The translations under genes were made by a program, and so were the position numbers. Of a DNA stretch of 9,460 nucleotides, positions 1 through 6,305 are shown in pieces; within the stretch, counting starts at the first letter, position 1; each line of letters starts with the position of its first letter. The stretch comes from DATELY01 sp040513115. GTDB taxonomy: Bacteria; Pseudomonadota; Gammaproteobacteria; Steroidobacterales; Steroidobacteraceae. The stretch covers positions 1 to 9,460 of the forward strand of contig JBEVDW010000646.1 of assembly GCA_040513115.1 (NCBI GenBank), given 5' to 3'. The notes beneath the pieces were generated by a model, which was given only the letters and a program-made list of their open reading frames with translations, was not told where the DNA came from and did not search any database.

Positions 1-102
1 CACGATTGATCACAATTCGCCTTCGGTTGGCCCATTGCGCGCCCGAGCCCGGTTGCCGGGGAACGCTGTAATCCCCTCGTACGTTTCGAGGAGGGCAGAC
101 CT

Positions 103-396
103 ATGATCAACGAGTACCACAACCTCTCGCCACGAGTTGCGATGCGGCAGCGCCGGGAATGGCTTCTGAGCGCAATCGCCGCTACGACACTGTGCATCAG
201 CTGGTACTTGTCAGCGGCGCTGGATGGTCGCTATGCAAAGGAAGACTCTCGCGACTCGCAGCACACCGTGCGGACGGATTTCGATGCGGCTTTCGTTGCT
301 GCAAATCGAATCAATGCGCTCGCCAAAGTGCCGTGTTCGGACGCAACCTGCGCAACCCAGCTGGCGCAGGCCGAGATCTTCAAGGCTCAGCTCTAA
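103..396 (+). CDS. Small single-pass membrane protein of unknown function
   Basis: I do not recognise this 97-residue protein. The ATG is preceded by a strong ribosome binding site, GAGGAGGG at 88-95 with 7 nt spacing, which makes it a credible gene. Residues 1-19 are polar and basic (RQRR at 15-18). Residues 20-40 form one hydrophobic segment, and the rest is a soluble, partly helical tail of about 57 residues. By the positive-inside rule the N-terminus would be cytoplasmic and the tail periplasmic. The tail holds two close cysteines (C78 and C83) that could form a disulfide there. An uncleaved signal anchor fits better than a signal peptide, because no clear AXA site follows the segment. 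It lies 222 bp upstream of the OmpA-like lipoprotein gene in the same direction, so a shared envelope role is possible but unproven. Confidence 0.7.
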   Translation: MINEYHNLSPRVAMRQRREWLLSAIAATTLCISWYLSAALDGRYAKEDSRDSQHTVRTDFDAAFVAANRINALAKVPCSDATCATQLAQAEIFKAQL

Positions 397-429
397 GACT
401 AAGGTCGAATCCGGGAATCATTGCGTCAG

Positions 430-447
430 TGTTCGCGTTCGCGGACA
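430..447 (+). other. Hairpin in the gap between the small membrane protein and the lipoprotein gene
   Basis: TGTTCGC (430-436) pairs with GCGGACA (441-447) around a GTTC tetraloop, giving 7 bp with one G-U pair. It is followed by TGGTGCACATTTTC, so the T-run is displaced from the stem. It may end or attenuate the upstream transcript, but it lacks the direct U-tract of a standard intrinsic terminator. I could not find a convincing -35/-10 pair in the rest of this 222-bp gap (397-618). Confidence 0.3.
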
Positions 448-618
448 TGGTGCACATTTTCGCCAACGTGGATCATAGCGACCGGTCGAAACGCCTTCGT
501 CTTCAGAAAGCATTCATCGGCTGAGCGAAGACTTAGCGCTGACACATTCATGTCTAGGCGGCGGATGGCGATTTGCCCATCATGTGTCTTGCCCGGTTGC
601 GCACTTACAGGAGAGGTC

Positions 619-1290
619 ATGTTGGCAACAAGCACAAAACTACTGGCAGCTGTTTTGGCAGCTCTCGTTCTCACTACGGGCTGCACCACCGTCAATCCGT
701 ACACCGGCGAGCAGCAAACATCGAAAGCCGCAAAGGGTGCGGGAATTGGTGCTGCCGCAGGTGCTGTCGCCGGTCTGTTGACCAAGGGCGATAAGCTGGA
801 CAATGCGTTGATCGGTGCCGGAGTTGGGGCAATGGCGGGCGGCGGTGTCGGCTACTACATGGATGTGCAAGAGAAGAAACTGCGCGATCGCCTCGCAGGT
901 ACTGGGGTGAGCGTTACGCGCAATGGCGACAACATCACGCTGAATCTGCCAAGCAACGTGACCTTCGCGTCCAACAGCTCCGATCTCAACAGCCAGTTCT
1001 TCGCGACGTTGGATTCGGTTGGAACGGTATTGAAGGAATACAACAAGACCGTCGTCGAAGTGGCCGGCCACACCGACAGCACGGGCTCGGATGAATACAA
1101 CAAGCAGCTGTCCACGCGCCGCGCACAGACGGTTGCGAACTACCTGACCAATCGAGGCATCAAGCAGGAGCGCCTGTTGCCGGTCGGGGCGGGTGAAGCC
1201 TATCCGGTGGCTTCCAACGACACGGAACAGGGCAAGCAATTGAATCGCCGTGTCGAGCTCACGATCGTGCCCGTCACGCAGAAAGGCTGA
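619..1290 (+). CDS. OmpA-family outer-membrane lipoprotein with glycine zipper (YiaD-like)
   Basis: A 223-residue lipoprotein predicted to anchor in the outer membrane and bind peptidoglycan non-covalently. Residues 1-21 are a lipoprotein signal peptide ending in the lipobox LTTGC, with C22 as the acylated residue. T23 at +2 (not Asp) argues for sorting to the outer membrane. Residues about 37-80 are a Gly/Ala-rich glycine-zipper segment. Residues about 110-218 form the OmpA C-terminal domain, with the peptidoglycan-contact motif around HTDSTGS (D152), the arginines R167/R168 and the final NRRVEL. The start at 619 is fixed by the Shine-Dalgarno run AGGAGAGG (609-616) and by the signal peptide; the frame stays open upstream to 421 but that part does not look coding. 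It ends at a strong shared terminator opposite rpoH. The family is usually linked to envelope stability; the exact orthologue cannot be fixed from sequence alone. Confidence 0.9.
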   Translation: MLATSTKLLAAVLAALVLTTGCTTVNPYTGEQQTSKAAKGAGIGAAAGAVAGLLTKGDKLDNALIGAGVGAMAGGGVGYYMDVQEKKLRDRLAGTGVSVTRNGDNITLNLPSNVTFASNSSDLNSQFFATLDSVGTVLKEYNKTVVEVAGHTDSTGSDEYNKQLSTRRAQTVANYLTNRGIKQERLLPVGAGEAYPVASNDTEQGKQLNRRVELTIVPVTQKG

Positions 1291-1315
1291 CGTCGCATTC
1301 GCGCCAGGCAAACAA

Positions 1316-1342
1316 AAAGGGCCGGCATTTAGCCGGCCCTTT
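1316..1342. terminator. Bidirectional intrinsic terminator between the lipoprotein gene and rpoH
   Basis: A perfect 11-bp inverted repeat, AAAGGGCCGGC (1316-1326) and GCCGGCCCTTT (1332-1342), with a 5-nt loop. Read on the minus strand the hairpin runs into TTTTTGTTTG, a good U-tract for ending rpoH. Read on the plus strand it runs into TTTCCATTTCC, a weaker tract for ending the lipoprotein gene. Its place between two convergent stop codons (1290 and 1363) fits use in both directions. Confidence 0.88.
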
Positions 1343-1362
1343 CCATTTCCACGCTCTGCGCT

Positions 1363-2241
1363 TTACGCAGGTTCGGGTTCGACCACGAGTGTGCGCAGCT
1401 TCTTGATGGCGTTCGCCTCGATCTGGCGGATGCGCTCGGCCGAGACACCGTACTGCGCCGCGAGATCGTGCAAGGTGGCCTTGTCGTCCACCATCCAGCG
1501 GCTGCGCAAGATGTTCTTGCTGCGGTCATCAAGGGTTTCCAGCGCCTGCGCGACGCGATCAGCCGTGTCGTCATCCCACTGTTCGCGCTCCACTGCGATC
1601 GCGGGATCCGCCTCGGGGTGCGGCAGATACGCGGAGGGCGAATAAGAGCCTTCCTCGTCGTCGGCATCGGGCGCCGGATCGAACGCCAGCTCACGCGACG
1701 TGAGCCTTTGCTCCATCTCGCTCACCTCAGACTTGCTCACGCCGAGGTCCTCGGCGATCGCCGCCGTTTCAGCGTCTGTCAGCCAGCCAAGATTCTTCTT
1801 GTACTTACGCAGGTTGAAGAACAGCTTCCGCTGGGCCTTGGTTGTCGCGATCTTCACGACGCGCCAGTTACGCAGTACGAACTCGTGAATCTCGGCACGA
1901 ATCCAATGGACGGCAAAGGACACCAGGCGCACGCCGACCGTGGGGTCGAAGCGCTTCACGGCCTTCATCAGGCCCACGTTGCCTTCCTGAACCAAATCGC
2001 CGACCGGCAGCCCATACCCGCTGTAGCCGCGGGCGATATGGACTACGAAACGCAGGTGCGAGAGGACCAGCTGACGTGCCGCTTCCAGGTCGCTGTCGCG
2101 GTGGAAACGGGTTGCCAACTCGAACTCCTCTTCACGTGAGAGGATGGAAAAACGAGACACGCGCTCGACATAGGCGTCGAGACTGCCGACCGGGCCGGCG
2201 AAGACCAGATCTGTGCTCGTGCGGACCAAGGCGGTACTCAT
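1363..2241 (-). CDS. rpoH: RNA polymerase sigma-32 (heat-shock sigma factor RpoH)
   Basis: A 292-residue sigma-70 family protein (E. coli RpoH is 284). It directs RNA polymerase to heat-shock promoters. Region 2 spans about residues 54-124, with the core-binding stretch GDLVQEGNVGLM at 81-92. The diagnostic RpoH box QRKLFFNLR is at 137-145, which separates it from RpoD, RpoS and FliA. Region 4.2, the -35-binding helix-turn-helix, is at about 256-283 and includes SAERIRQIEANAIKKLR. The start is set at the ATG at 2241 because GGAG (2253-2250) lies 8 nt before it. An in-frame start 33 nt upstream (2274) would place its codon inside the likely leader. The gene follows ftsX with a 143-bp gap that holds a perfect CIRCE operator and a sigma-E-like promoter, so it probably has its own heat-responsive transcript. 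It is ended by the hairpin at 1316-1342. Confidence 0.96.
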   Translation of the reverse strand: MSTALVRTSTDLVFAGPVGSLDAYVERVSRFSILSREEEFELATRFHRDSDLEAARQLVLSHLRFVVHIARGYSGYGLPVGDLVQEGNVGLMKAVKRFDPTVGVRLVSFAVHWIRAEIHEFVLRNWRVVKIATTKAQRKLFFNLRKYKKNLGWLTDAETAAIAEDLGVSKSEVSEMEQRLTSRELAFDPAPDADDEEGSYSPSAYLPHPEADPAIAVEREQWDDDTADRVAQALETLDDRSKNILRSRWMVDDKATLHDLAAQYGVSAERIRQIEANAIKKLRTLVVEPEPA

Positions 2242-2277
2242 GAACTCAGCTCCAGAGGTTAGAGGTTGGACCAAAGC

Positions 2278-2304
2278 TTAGCACTCGCGCGATTAGAGTG
2301 CTAA
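2278..2304. promoter_or_regulatory. CIRCE element (HrcA operator) in front of rpoH
   Basis: TTAGCACTC (2278-2286), a 9-nt spacer (2287-2295) and GAGTGCTAA (2296-2304). Both 9-bp arms and the spacer length match the published CIRCE consensus without a mismatch. CIRCE is the binding site of the heat-labile repressor HrcA, best known ahead of groESL and dnaK/hrcA operons. Here it lies 36 bp upstream of the rpoH start codon, on the rpoH side of the ftsX stop. The inference is that HrcA represses rpoH and releases it on heat shock. No hrcA gene is in the window. Confidence 0.93.
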
Positions 2305-2320
2305 GAGCGGCTTGGGTTCC
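2293..2320 (-). promoter_or_regulatory. Candidate sigma-E (RpoE-type ECF) promoter of rpoH
   Basis: Reading toward rpoH, GGAACCC (2320-2314) is followed by 16 nt and then TCTAA (2297-2293). This resembles the sigma-E pattern GGAACTT-N15/16-TCTGA with differences in the last two bases of the -35 element and one base of the -10. The E. coli rpoH gene has a sigma-E promoter too. Transcription would start near 2286, inside the CIRCE element, so bound HrcA would block it. A housekeeping -10 (TCTAAT, 2297-2292) overlaps the same bases but has no matching -35. Confidence 0.42.
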
Positions 2321-2384
2321 CCGGCTGCCCGCCTGATCGGCTAGCGCGTCAGGGCGGCGAGAGGTTCCAATAAACGGCTGCCGC

Positions 2385-3299
2385 TCAACGGGGCTCGATG
2401 TCGCGTAAGTGCCTGCTGGCCGAGAGAAAAGATCCGAACCATCCCAGGGCTGCACCAGCAGCCAGCAGGACCGCGAGGCTCATGAGGTCGAGGCCGGCCA
2501 GCCTGAACTGGCTGTCATACAAACCGGCGATGCGGCTGATGGGGGCGGACAGAACAGCCAACACAATGAAGGTAATCAACGCCGCACAGGCGCCTCCGCC
2601 CAATCCATACCATAGTCCGGTGTACAGGAATGGCCTACGGACGAAGCCGTCGCTGCCGCCCACTAGCTTGGTGACCTCGATTTCATCGCGCCGGCCAAAA
2701 ATGTCCAGGCGGATGGTGTTACTTACGATCAGGACGACACCGATGCCGAGCAGGCAGGCAGCTAGCAACACGGCTTTCTGAATGGCATCCAGAATCGCGT
2801 GGAGCCGCTGGACCCAAGCTGTGTCGAGCTGCACCAGCTCCACTTCCGGCAGCTGCCTGAGATCGGCGGCCAGCGAATCCAAGTGGGTGGGGGCTGCATC
2901 CTGGGATCGCGGCTTGACCACGAGCGTGTGGGGCAGCGGATTTTCCTTGAGGGCTTCGAATGCCGGCGCGAAGCCTGAGTCCCTTCCGAACTCTTTCAAT
3001 GCCTCGTCGGCGGTGATCAGGTCGACACTGGCCACATCGCGCCGCTGACGCACGCGATTCAAGAGGCCGCGGGCCTGCTGCTCGCTCACGCCGTCTTTCA
3101 GATAAACCGACAGGTCCACCGCCTTGTCCCACGAACGGCCCGCGTCCTGTGCATTTTTCACGAAGAGGTACAGGCACGCTGGCAGAGCCAGTGCGATGCC
3201 GATCACCAGCATCGTCATCAGGGTGGCGATCGGCTGGCCACCCAAACGGCCGAGTGCGCCCAAGAGCGTCTGCAGGTGACGAGTCAACCACGCGCTCAT
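2385..3299 (-). CDS. ftsX: Cell-division protein FtsX, permease-like subunit of FtsEX
   Basis: A 304-residue inner-membrane protein that partners the ATPase FtsE at the division septum. There FtsEX regulates periplasmic peptidoglycan hydrolases (through EnvC in E. coli) and helps assemble the divisome. The layout is the FtsX one: TM1 at about 24-46, a periplasmic domain at about 50-170, then TM2 (about 175-195), TM3 (about 224-250) and TM4 (about 272-292). The cytoplasmic loop after TM2 carries the conserved NTIRLDIFGRRDEIEVTKLVG, followed by FVRRPFLYTG. It is shorter than E. coli FtsX (352) because the cytoplasmic N-terminal extension is nearly absent. The ATG overlaps the ftsE stop as ATGA (3299-3296), which implies translational coupling. 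The last residues reach 2385, and rpoH follows after a regulatory gap. Confidence 0.95.
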   Translation of the reverse strand: MSAWLTRHLQTLLGALGRLGGQPIATLMTMLVIGIALALPACLYLFVKNAQDAGRSWDKAVDLSVYLKDGVSEQQARGLLNRVRQRRDVASVDLITADEALKEFGRDSGFAPAFEALKENPLPHTLVVKPRSQDAAPTHLDSLAADLRQLPEVELVQLDTAWVQRLHAILDAIQKAVLLAACLLGIGVVLIVSNTIRLDIFGRRDEIEVTKLVGGSDGFVRRPFLYTGLWYGLGGGACAALITFIVLAVLSAPISRIAGLYDSQFRLAGLDLMSLAVLLAAGAALGWFGSFLSASRHLRDIEPR

Positions 3300-4039
3300 G
3301 CGTCTGCCTGGAAATCGGCCGCGCCTTGGCGCGCCAGCAGAGTCGAGGGGTCCAGGAGGGGCGCATCCATCATCATGTCCTGATCGCGCTGGATGACCTT
3401 GCCGCCCTCGAGCCGTATGCGCCGCACCGGAAACTGCTCCAGCAGCAGCACGTCGTGGCTGGCGATGAGTACGGTCACGCCCACCTCGTTGAAGCGGCGG
3501 AAGATCCGCATCACTTCCAGCGACAAATCCGGATCCAGATTCCCGGTGGGCTCATCGGCAATCAGGATAGGTGGTTTGCTCACGACCGCGCGTGCGATGC
3601 CGACACGCTGTTGTTCGCCTGTCGACAGCTCCAAGGGGCGACTGTGCTCGCGCCCGAGCAGCCCAACCTGATCGAGCGCCGCTCGAACCCGTTTGTCGAT
3701 CTCGCGCGTGCCGAGGCCTGCGATCACCAGCGGCAGCGCGACATTGTCGTGCACCGTGCGATCGTGCAGCAGTTTGTGATCCTGGAACACCACGCCGATC
3801 TGGCGCCGGAATGCCGGAATCTTGCGACGCCTCACGCCACTGACGTTCTGGCCATTGACGATCAACTGACCGCGCGTGGGCCGCTCGATCAGCGAGATCA
3901 GTTTCAGCAGCGTGGACTTACCGGCGCCCGAGTGTCCGGTCAGGAACACGATCTCGCCGCTCGCGATCGTAAAGGACAGATCGTTCAGCGCCTCGCGTCC
4001 GTTCGGATAGCGTTTGAAGACGTGATCGAATGTGATCAT
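3296..4039 (-). CDS. ftsE: Cell-division ATP-binding protein FtsE
   Basis: A 247-residue ABC ATPase that drives FtsX in the septal FtsEX complex. Walker A is GHSGAGKST at 35-43, the Q-loop Q86, the signature LSTGE at 138-142, Walker B ILIADEP at 158-164 (D162, E163) and the switch histidine H195. The core matches FtsE closely (FLTGHSGAGKSTLLKL, RRQIGVVFQDH). The ATG at 4039 gives the family N-terminus MITFDHVFKRYPNG. A TTG at 4051, directly after the ftsY stop, is an in-frame alternative but adds four residues the family lacks. Two oddities: the signature reads LSTGE where most ABC ATPases have LSGG(Q/E), and a tail of about 28 residues with a run of methionines extends past the usual end (E. 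coli FtsE is 222). It sits between ftsY and ftsX in what looks like one operon. Confidence 0.95.
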   Translation of the reverse strand: MITFDHVFKRYPNGREALNDLSFTIASGEIVFLTGHSGAGKSTLLKLISLIERPTRGQLIVNGQNVSGVRRRKIPAFRRQIGVVFQDHKLLHDRTVHDNVALPLVIAGLGTREIDKRVRAALDQVGLLGREHSRPLELSTGEQQRVGIARAVVSKPPILIADEPTGNLDPDLSLEVMRIFRRFNEVGVTVLIASHDVLLLEQFPVRRIRLEGGKVIQRDQDMMMDAPLLDPSTLLARQGAADFQADA

Positions 4040-4051
4040 GGGCTGCGGCAA

Positions 4052-5059
4052 TCAGCCCACCTCGCTCGCCGGCTTGATGAGCGCATCCACGAAGCTCTCG
4101 GCGTCGAACTCATCGAAGTCTTCTGCGGATTCGCCGATGCCGATGAATCGGATCGGCAGCTTCATCTCGCTCGCGATCGCCAGCACGATTCCCCCCTTGG
4201 CCGTGCCATCGAGCTTGGTCAGCACGACGCCGGTGACGCCCAATGCCTCGTTGAACAGTTTCGCTTGCTGGAGCGCGTTCTGGCCCTGGCTCGCATCCAA
4301 CACGAGCAATACCTCGTGCGGCGCGGTCGGATCCTGCCGGCTCATCACCCGTTTGATCTTCTTCAATTCTTCCATGAGATTGGTCTGCGTGTGCAAGCGT
4401 CCCGCTGTGTCAGCTAGCAGCACGTCGACATCCCGCGCCTGCGCCGCCTGCATCGCATCGAAGATCACGGCCGCCGGGTCCGCGCCGGAGCCCTGCGCAA
4501 TCACAGGAACGGCGTTGCGTTGCCCCCAAACCTGCAGCTGCTCGACCGCGGCTGCACGGAAGGTATCTCCGGCGGCCAACAGCACCTTGCACTCTTCCTG
4601 TTTCAACAGCCGCGCGAGCTTGCCGATGGTCGTGGTCTTGCCCGCGCCATTGACGCCGACGATGAGGATTGCGAACGGTCGCTTGCTCTCGTCGATCAGC
4701 AGGGGCTTTGCGCTCGGCCGGAGAATGTCGATCAGTGCGCCGCGCAAGGCCGTGAGCAGCGCATCCAGGTTGTCGAGCTCTTTGCGCTGCACTTTGCCGC
4801 GCAGGCCACTCAGGATGCGTTCCGTGGTTTCGACTCCGCAGTCCGCCATGATCAAACGCGTCTCGAGCTCATCGAGAACCGCATCGTCGATACGGCCCCC
4901 CGGGATGAGGTTCGCCAGGTCATAGGTTAGCCACGAGTCGCCCTGATTGAGCTTCGAGCGCAGCCGCTTGAACCAGCCTTCCTTCTGTTCGGGCTTCTCT
5001 TCGGGCGTTGCAGGTGCGTCCGGGGTGGGCGCGGTCTTCTTGGATCTGAAACCGAACAT
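4052..5059 (-). CDS. ftsY: Signal recognition particle receptor FtsY
   Basis: A 335-residue SRP GTPase that receives ribosome-SRP complexes at the inner membrane for co-translational insertion. After a short charged N-terminal segment (about 1-28), the N domain (about 29-120) leads to the G domain. That domain has G1 GVNGAGKTT (135-143), the insertion-box stretch GDTFRAAAVEQL (164-175), G3 DTAGR (217-221) and G4 TKLDG (281-285). The end FIGIGESAEDFDEFDAESFV is typical. The acidic A domain of E. coli FtsY (497 residues in total) is mostly missing, as in many bacteria. The start at 5059 (MFGF) was chosen because FtsY proteins commonly begin this way and because the upstream in-frame extension to 5143 would run through the likely promoter. 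It is first in the ftsY-ftsE-ftsX group and divergent from rsmD. Confidence 0.95.
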   Translation of the reverse strand: MFGFRSKKTAPTPDAPATPEEKPEQKEGWFKRLRSKLNQGDSWLTYDLANLIPGGRIDDAVLDELETRLIMADCGVETTERILSGLRGKVQRKELDNLDALLTALRGALIDILRPSAKPLLIDESKRPFAILIVGVNGAGKTTTIGKLARLLKQEECKVLLAAGDTFRAAAVEQLQVWGQRNAVPVIAQGSGADPAAVIFDAMQAAQARDVDVLLADTAGRLHTQTNLMEELKKIKRVMSRQDPTAPHEVLLVLDASQGQNALQQAKLFNEALGVTGVVLTKLDGTAKGGIVLAIASEMKLPIRFIGIGESAEDFDEFDAESFVDALIKPASEVG

Positions 5060-5085
5060 CGTGGGCTCGCGGATGGGAGCGCGCG

Positions 5086-5094
5086 ATTCTAGCA
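5086..5094 (-). promoter_or_regulatory. Candidate extended -10 promoter of ftsY
   Basis: TGCTAGAAT (5094-5086) is an extended -10 form (TG-N-TAGAAT, 5 of 6 matches to TATAAT). It lies 26 bp before the chosen ftsY ATG. I see no good -35 at 16-18 bp, which extended -10 promoters can tolerate. It supports the shorter ftsY start, since the longer reading frame would begin upstream of this promoter. Confidence 0.3.
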
Positions 5095-5170
5095 GCAGCC
5101 TCAGAGTCGCCCTGCGGCGTTCGGCGCTCGGCTTGCGTACCATGCGCGGGATTCTCCGACGCCCACATCC

Positions 5171-5794
5171 ATGAAGTCGTCCCGCTCGAAGTCTGCCGGT
5201 CAGCGCGTCAGCAACGGATCGCGCAACGTAGTGCGAATCATTGCTGGCCGGTGGCGTGGGCGCCGCATCGCCTTCCCGGATGGCGATGGGTTGCGACCGA
5301 CACCCGATCGCGTGCGCGAAACGGTGTTCAACTGGCTGCAGCCCGTGATCGCCGACGCCCGCTGTCTCGACCTGTTCGCCGGCAGTGGGGTATTGGGATT
5401 CGAATCGCTATCGCGCGGCGCGAGTCATGGGGTGTTCGTGGAGCGGGAGCGGCTGGTCTGTGAGCAGTTGCGCGCCACGGCAGCCACGTTGAAAGCGGAC
5501 TCGGTGAAAATCGAATGTGCCGACGCGCTGCAGTGGCTGCAGACCCCCCCTCGCTCTGCGTTCGACATCGTTTTCCTCGATCCGCCGTATGCGAGTGACG
5601 CCTTGTCACGGGCGTGTGAATTGCTGGCGACCCGTAGCTGGCTCGCACCCGGCGCCAGCATTTATCTCGAAACGCCGGCCGATGCACCGCTCTCGTTTCT
5701 GCCGGCCGCATGGACCGTGGTTCGCAGCAAGCGCGCGGGCCAAGTCGGCTATCATCTGGCCCGTGTGCCGGCACCTGGCGCGTCCACTTTCTAG
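5171..5794 (+). CDS. rsmD: 16S rRNA (guanine966-N2)-methyltransferase RsmD
   Basis: A 207-residue SAM-dependent methyltransferase that modifies G966 of 16S rRNA in the 30S subunit (E. coli 198 residues). The conserved N-terminal RIIAGRWRGRRI (22-33) and LRPTPDRVRETVFNWL (41-56) are family hallmarks. The SAM-binding motif I is DLFAGSGVLGFE (67-78), and the catalytic motif IV FLDPPY ends at 140. The first 18 residues are a basic, probably disordered lead. No strong Shine-Dalgarno is visible before the ATG, but no better in-frame start lies ahead of the conserved core. The rsmD-coaD pairing and the divergent ftsY are common in proteobacteria and support the call. coaD follows 13 bp after the stop. 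Confidence 0.95.
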   Translation: MKSSRSKSAGQRVSNGSRNVVRIIAGRWRGRRIAFPDGDGLRPTPDRVRETVFNWLQPVIADARCLDLFAGSGVLGFESLSRGASHGVFVERERLVCEQLRATAATLKADSVKIECADALQWLQTPPRSAFDIVFLDPPYASDALSRACELLATRSWLAPGASIYLETPADAPLSFLPAAWTVVRSKRAGQVGYHLARVPAPGASTF

Positions 5795-5807
5795 TCGAGG
5801 AATCTGC

Positions 5808-6305
5808 ATGCCTTCCGCGATGTATCCCGGTACGTTCGATCCGATCACGAACGGCCACTACGATCTCGTGCGCCGTGCGGCTGGCATCTTCGATCGTGTC
5901 GTTCTCGCGATCGCTGCGAATCCCGGCAAGGCGCCGCTGTTTACTTTGGAGGAGCGCGTGTCGCTGGCCCGCACGGTGCTCACCGATCTGCCCAATGTGG
6001 AAGTTACGGGATACAACGGACTGACCGTCGAGTTCGCGCGTCAAAACGGTTTGAGGGTGGTCGTGCGCGGCCTGCGCCTGGTGGCCGATTTCGAGTTCGA
6101 GTTTCAGCTGGCGACGATGAGCCGCCACATCTCCGAAGAGGTGGACTACGTCTTCCTCACGCCCACGGAGCACTTCTCCTTCATCTCTTCGACCCTCGTG
6201 CGCGAAATCGCCAGCTTCAATGGCGACGTCAGTGGTTTCGTGCATCCGGCCGTCGCGGCCGCGCTGAAGCAGAAGTGGAGCCGCAAGCAGCAGACGACGA
6301 AGTGA
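5808..6305 (+). CDS. coaD: Phosphopantetheine adenylyltransferase CoaD
   Basis: A 165-residue cytoplasmic nucleotidyltransferase (E. coli 159). It joins ATP and 4'-phosphopantetheine to give dephospho-CoA, the penultimate step of coenzyme A synthesis. The N-terminal YPGTFDPITNGH includes the (T/H)XGH nucleotide-binding motif at 14-17. RGLRLVADFEFEFQLA (88-103) and the ISSTLVRE motif (126-133) are also diagnostic. The start at 5808 is supported by GAGG at 5797-5800 with 7 nt spacing; the frame is open farther upstream inside rsmD but that part is not coding. The stop codon overlaps the likely start of the next gene as GTGA (6302-6305), so the three plus-strand genes are probably one transcript. 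Confidence 0.96.
   Translation: MPSAMYPGTFDPITNGHYDLVRRAAGIFDRVVLAIAANPGKAPLFTLEERVSLARTVLTDLPNVEVTGYNGLTVEFARQNGLRVVVRGLRLVADFEFEFQLATMSRHISEEVDYVFLTPTEHFSFISSTLVREIASFNGDVSGFVHPAVAAALKQKWSRKQQTTK

Noticed and set aside
60..86. ECF-type promoter GGAAC-N17-CGTTT upstream of the small membrane protein
   Set aside because: Transcription would begin around 93, inside the ribosome binding site, leaving too short a leader. TGTAAT at 67-72 could be a housekeeping -10 but has no -35.
539..567. CTGACA at 539-544 as a -35 for the OmpA lipoprotein
   Set aside because: No acceptable -10 lies 16-18 bp downstream.
421..618. N-terminal extension of the OmpA lipoprotein frame
   Set aside because: The lipoprotein signal peptide and strong ribosome binding site place the start at 619; the extension has no homology-like character.
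2331..2360. Inverted repeat CCTGA/TCAGG after ftsX as a terminator
   Set aside because: Only 5 bp with a 12-nt loop and no T-run; it cannot be called a terminator, so ftsX readthrough into rpoH stays possible.
3149..4417. Long open frame of 422 codons on the plus strand, antisense to ftsX/ftsE/ftsY
   Set aside because: It is the mirror of well-supported genes in GC-rich DNA, has no recognisable domain and no ribosome binding site of note.
4032..4925. Plus-strand open frame opposite ftsY
   Set aside because: Serine-rich low-complexity translation, fully antisense to FtsY motifs; no independent support.
5328..6245. Open frame of 305 codons on the minus strand across rsmD and coaD
   Set aside because: Both genes beneath it are certain; the frame is rich in Arg/His/Ala as expected for an antisense shadow.
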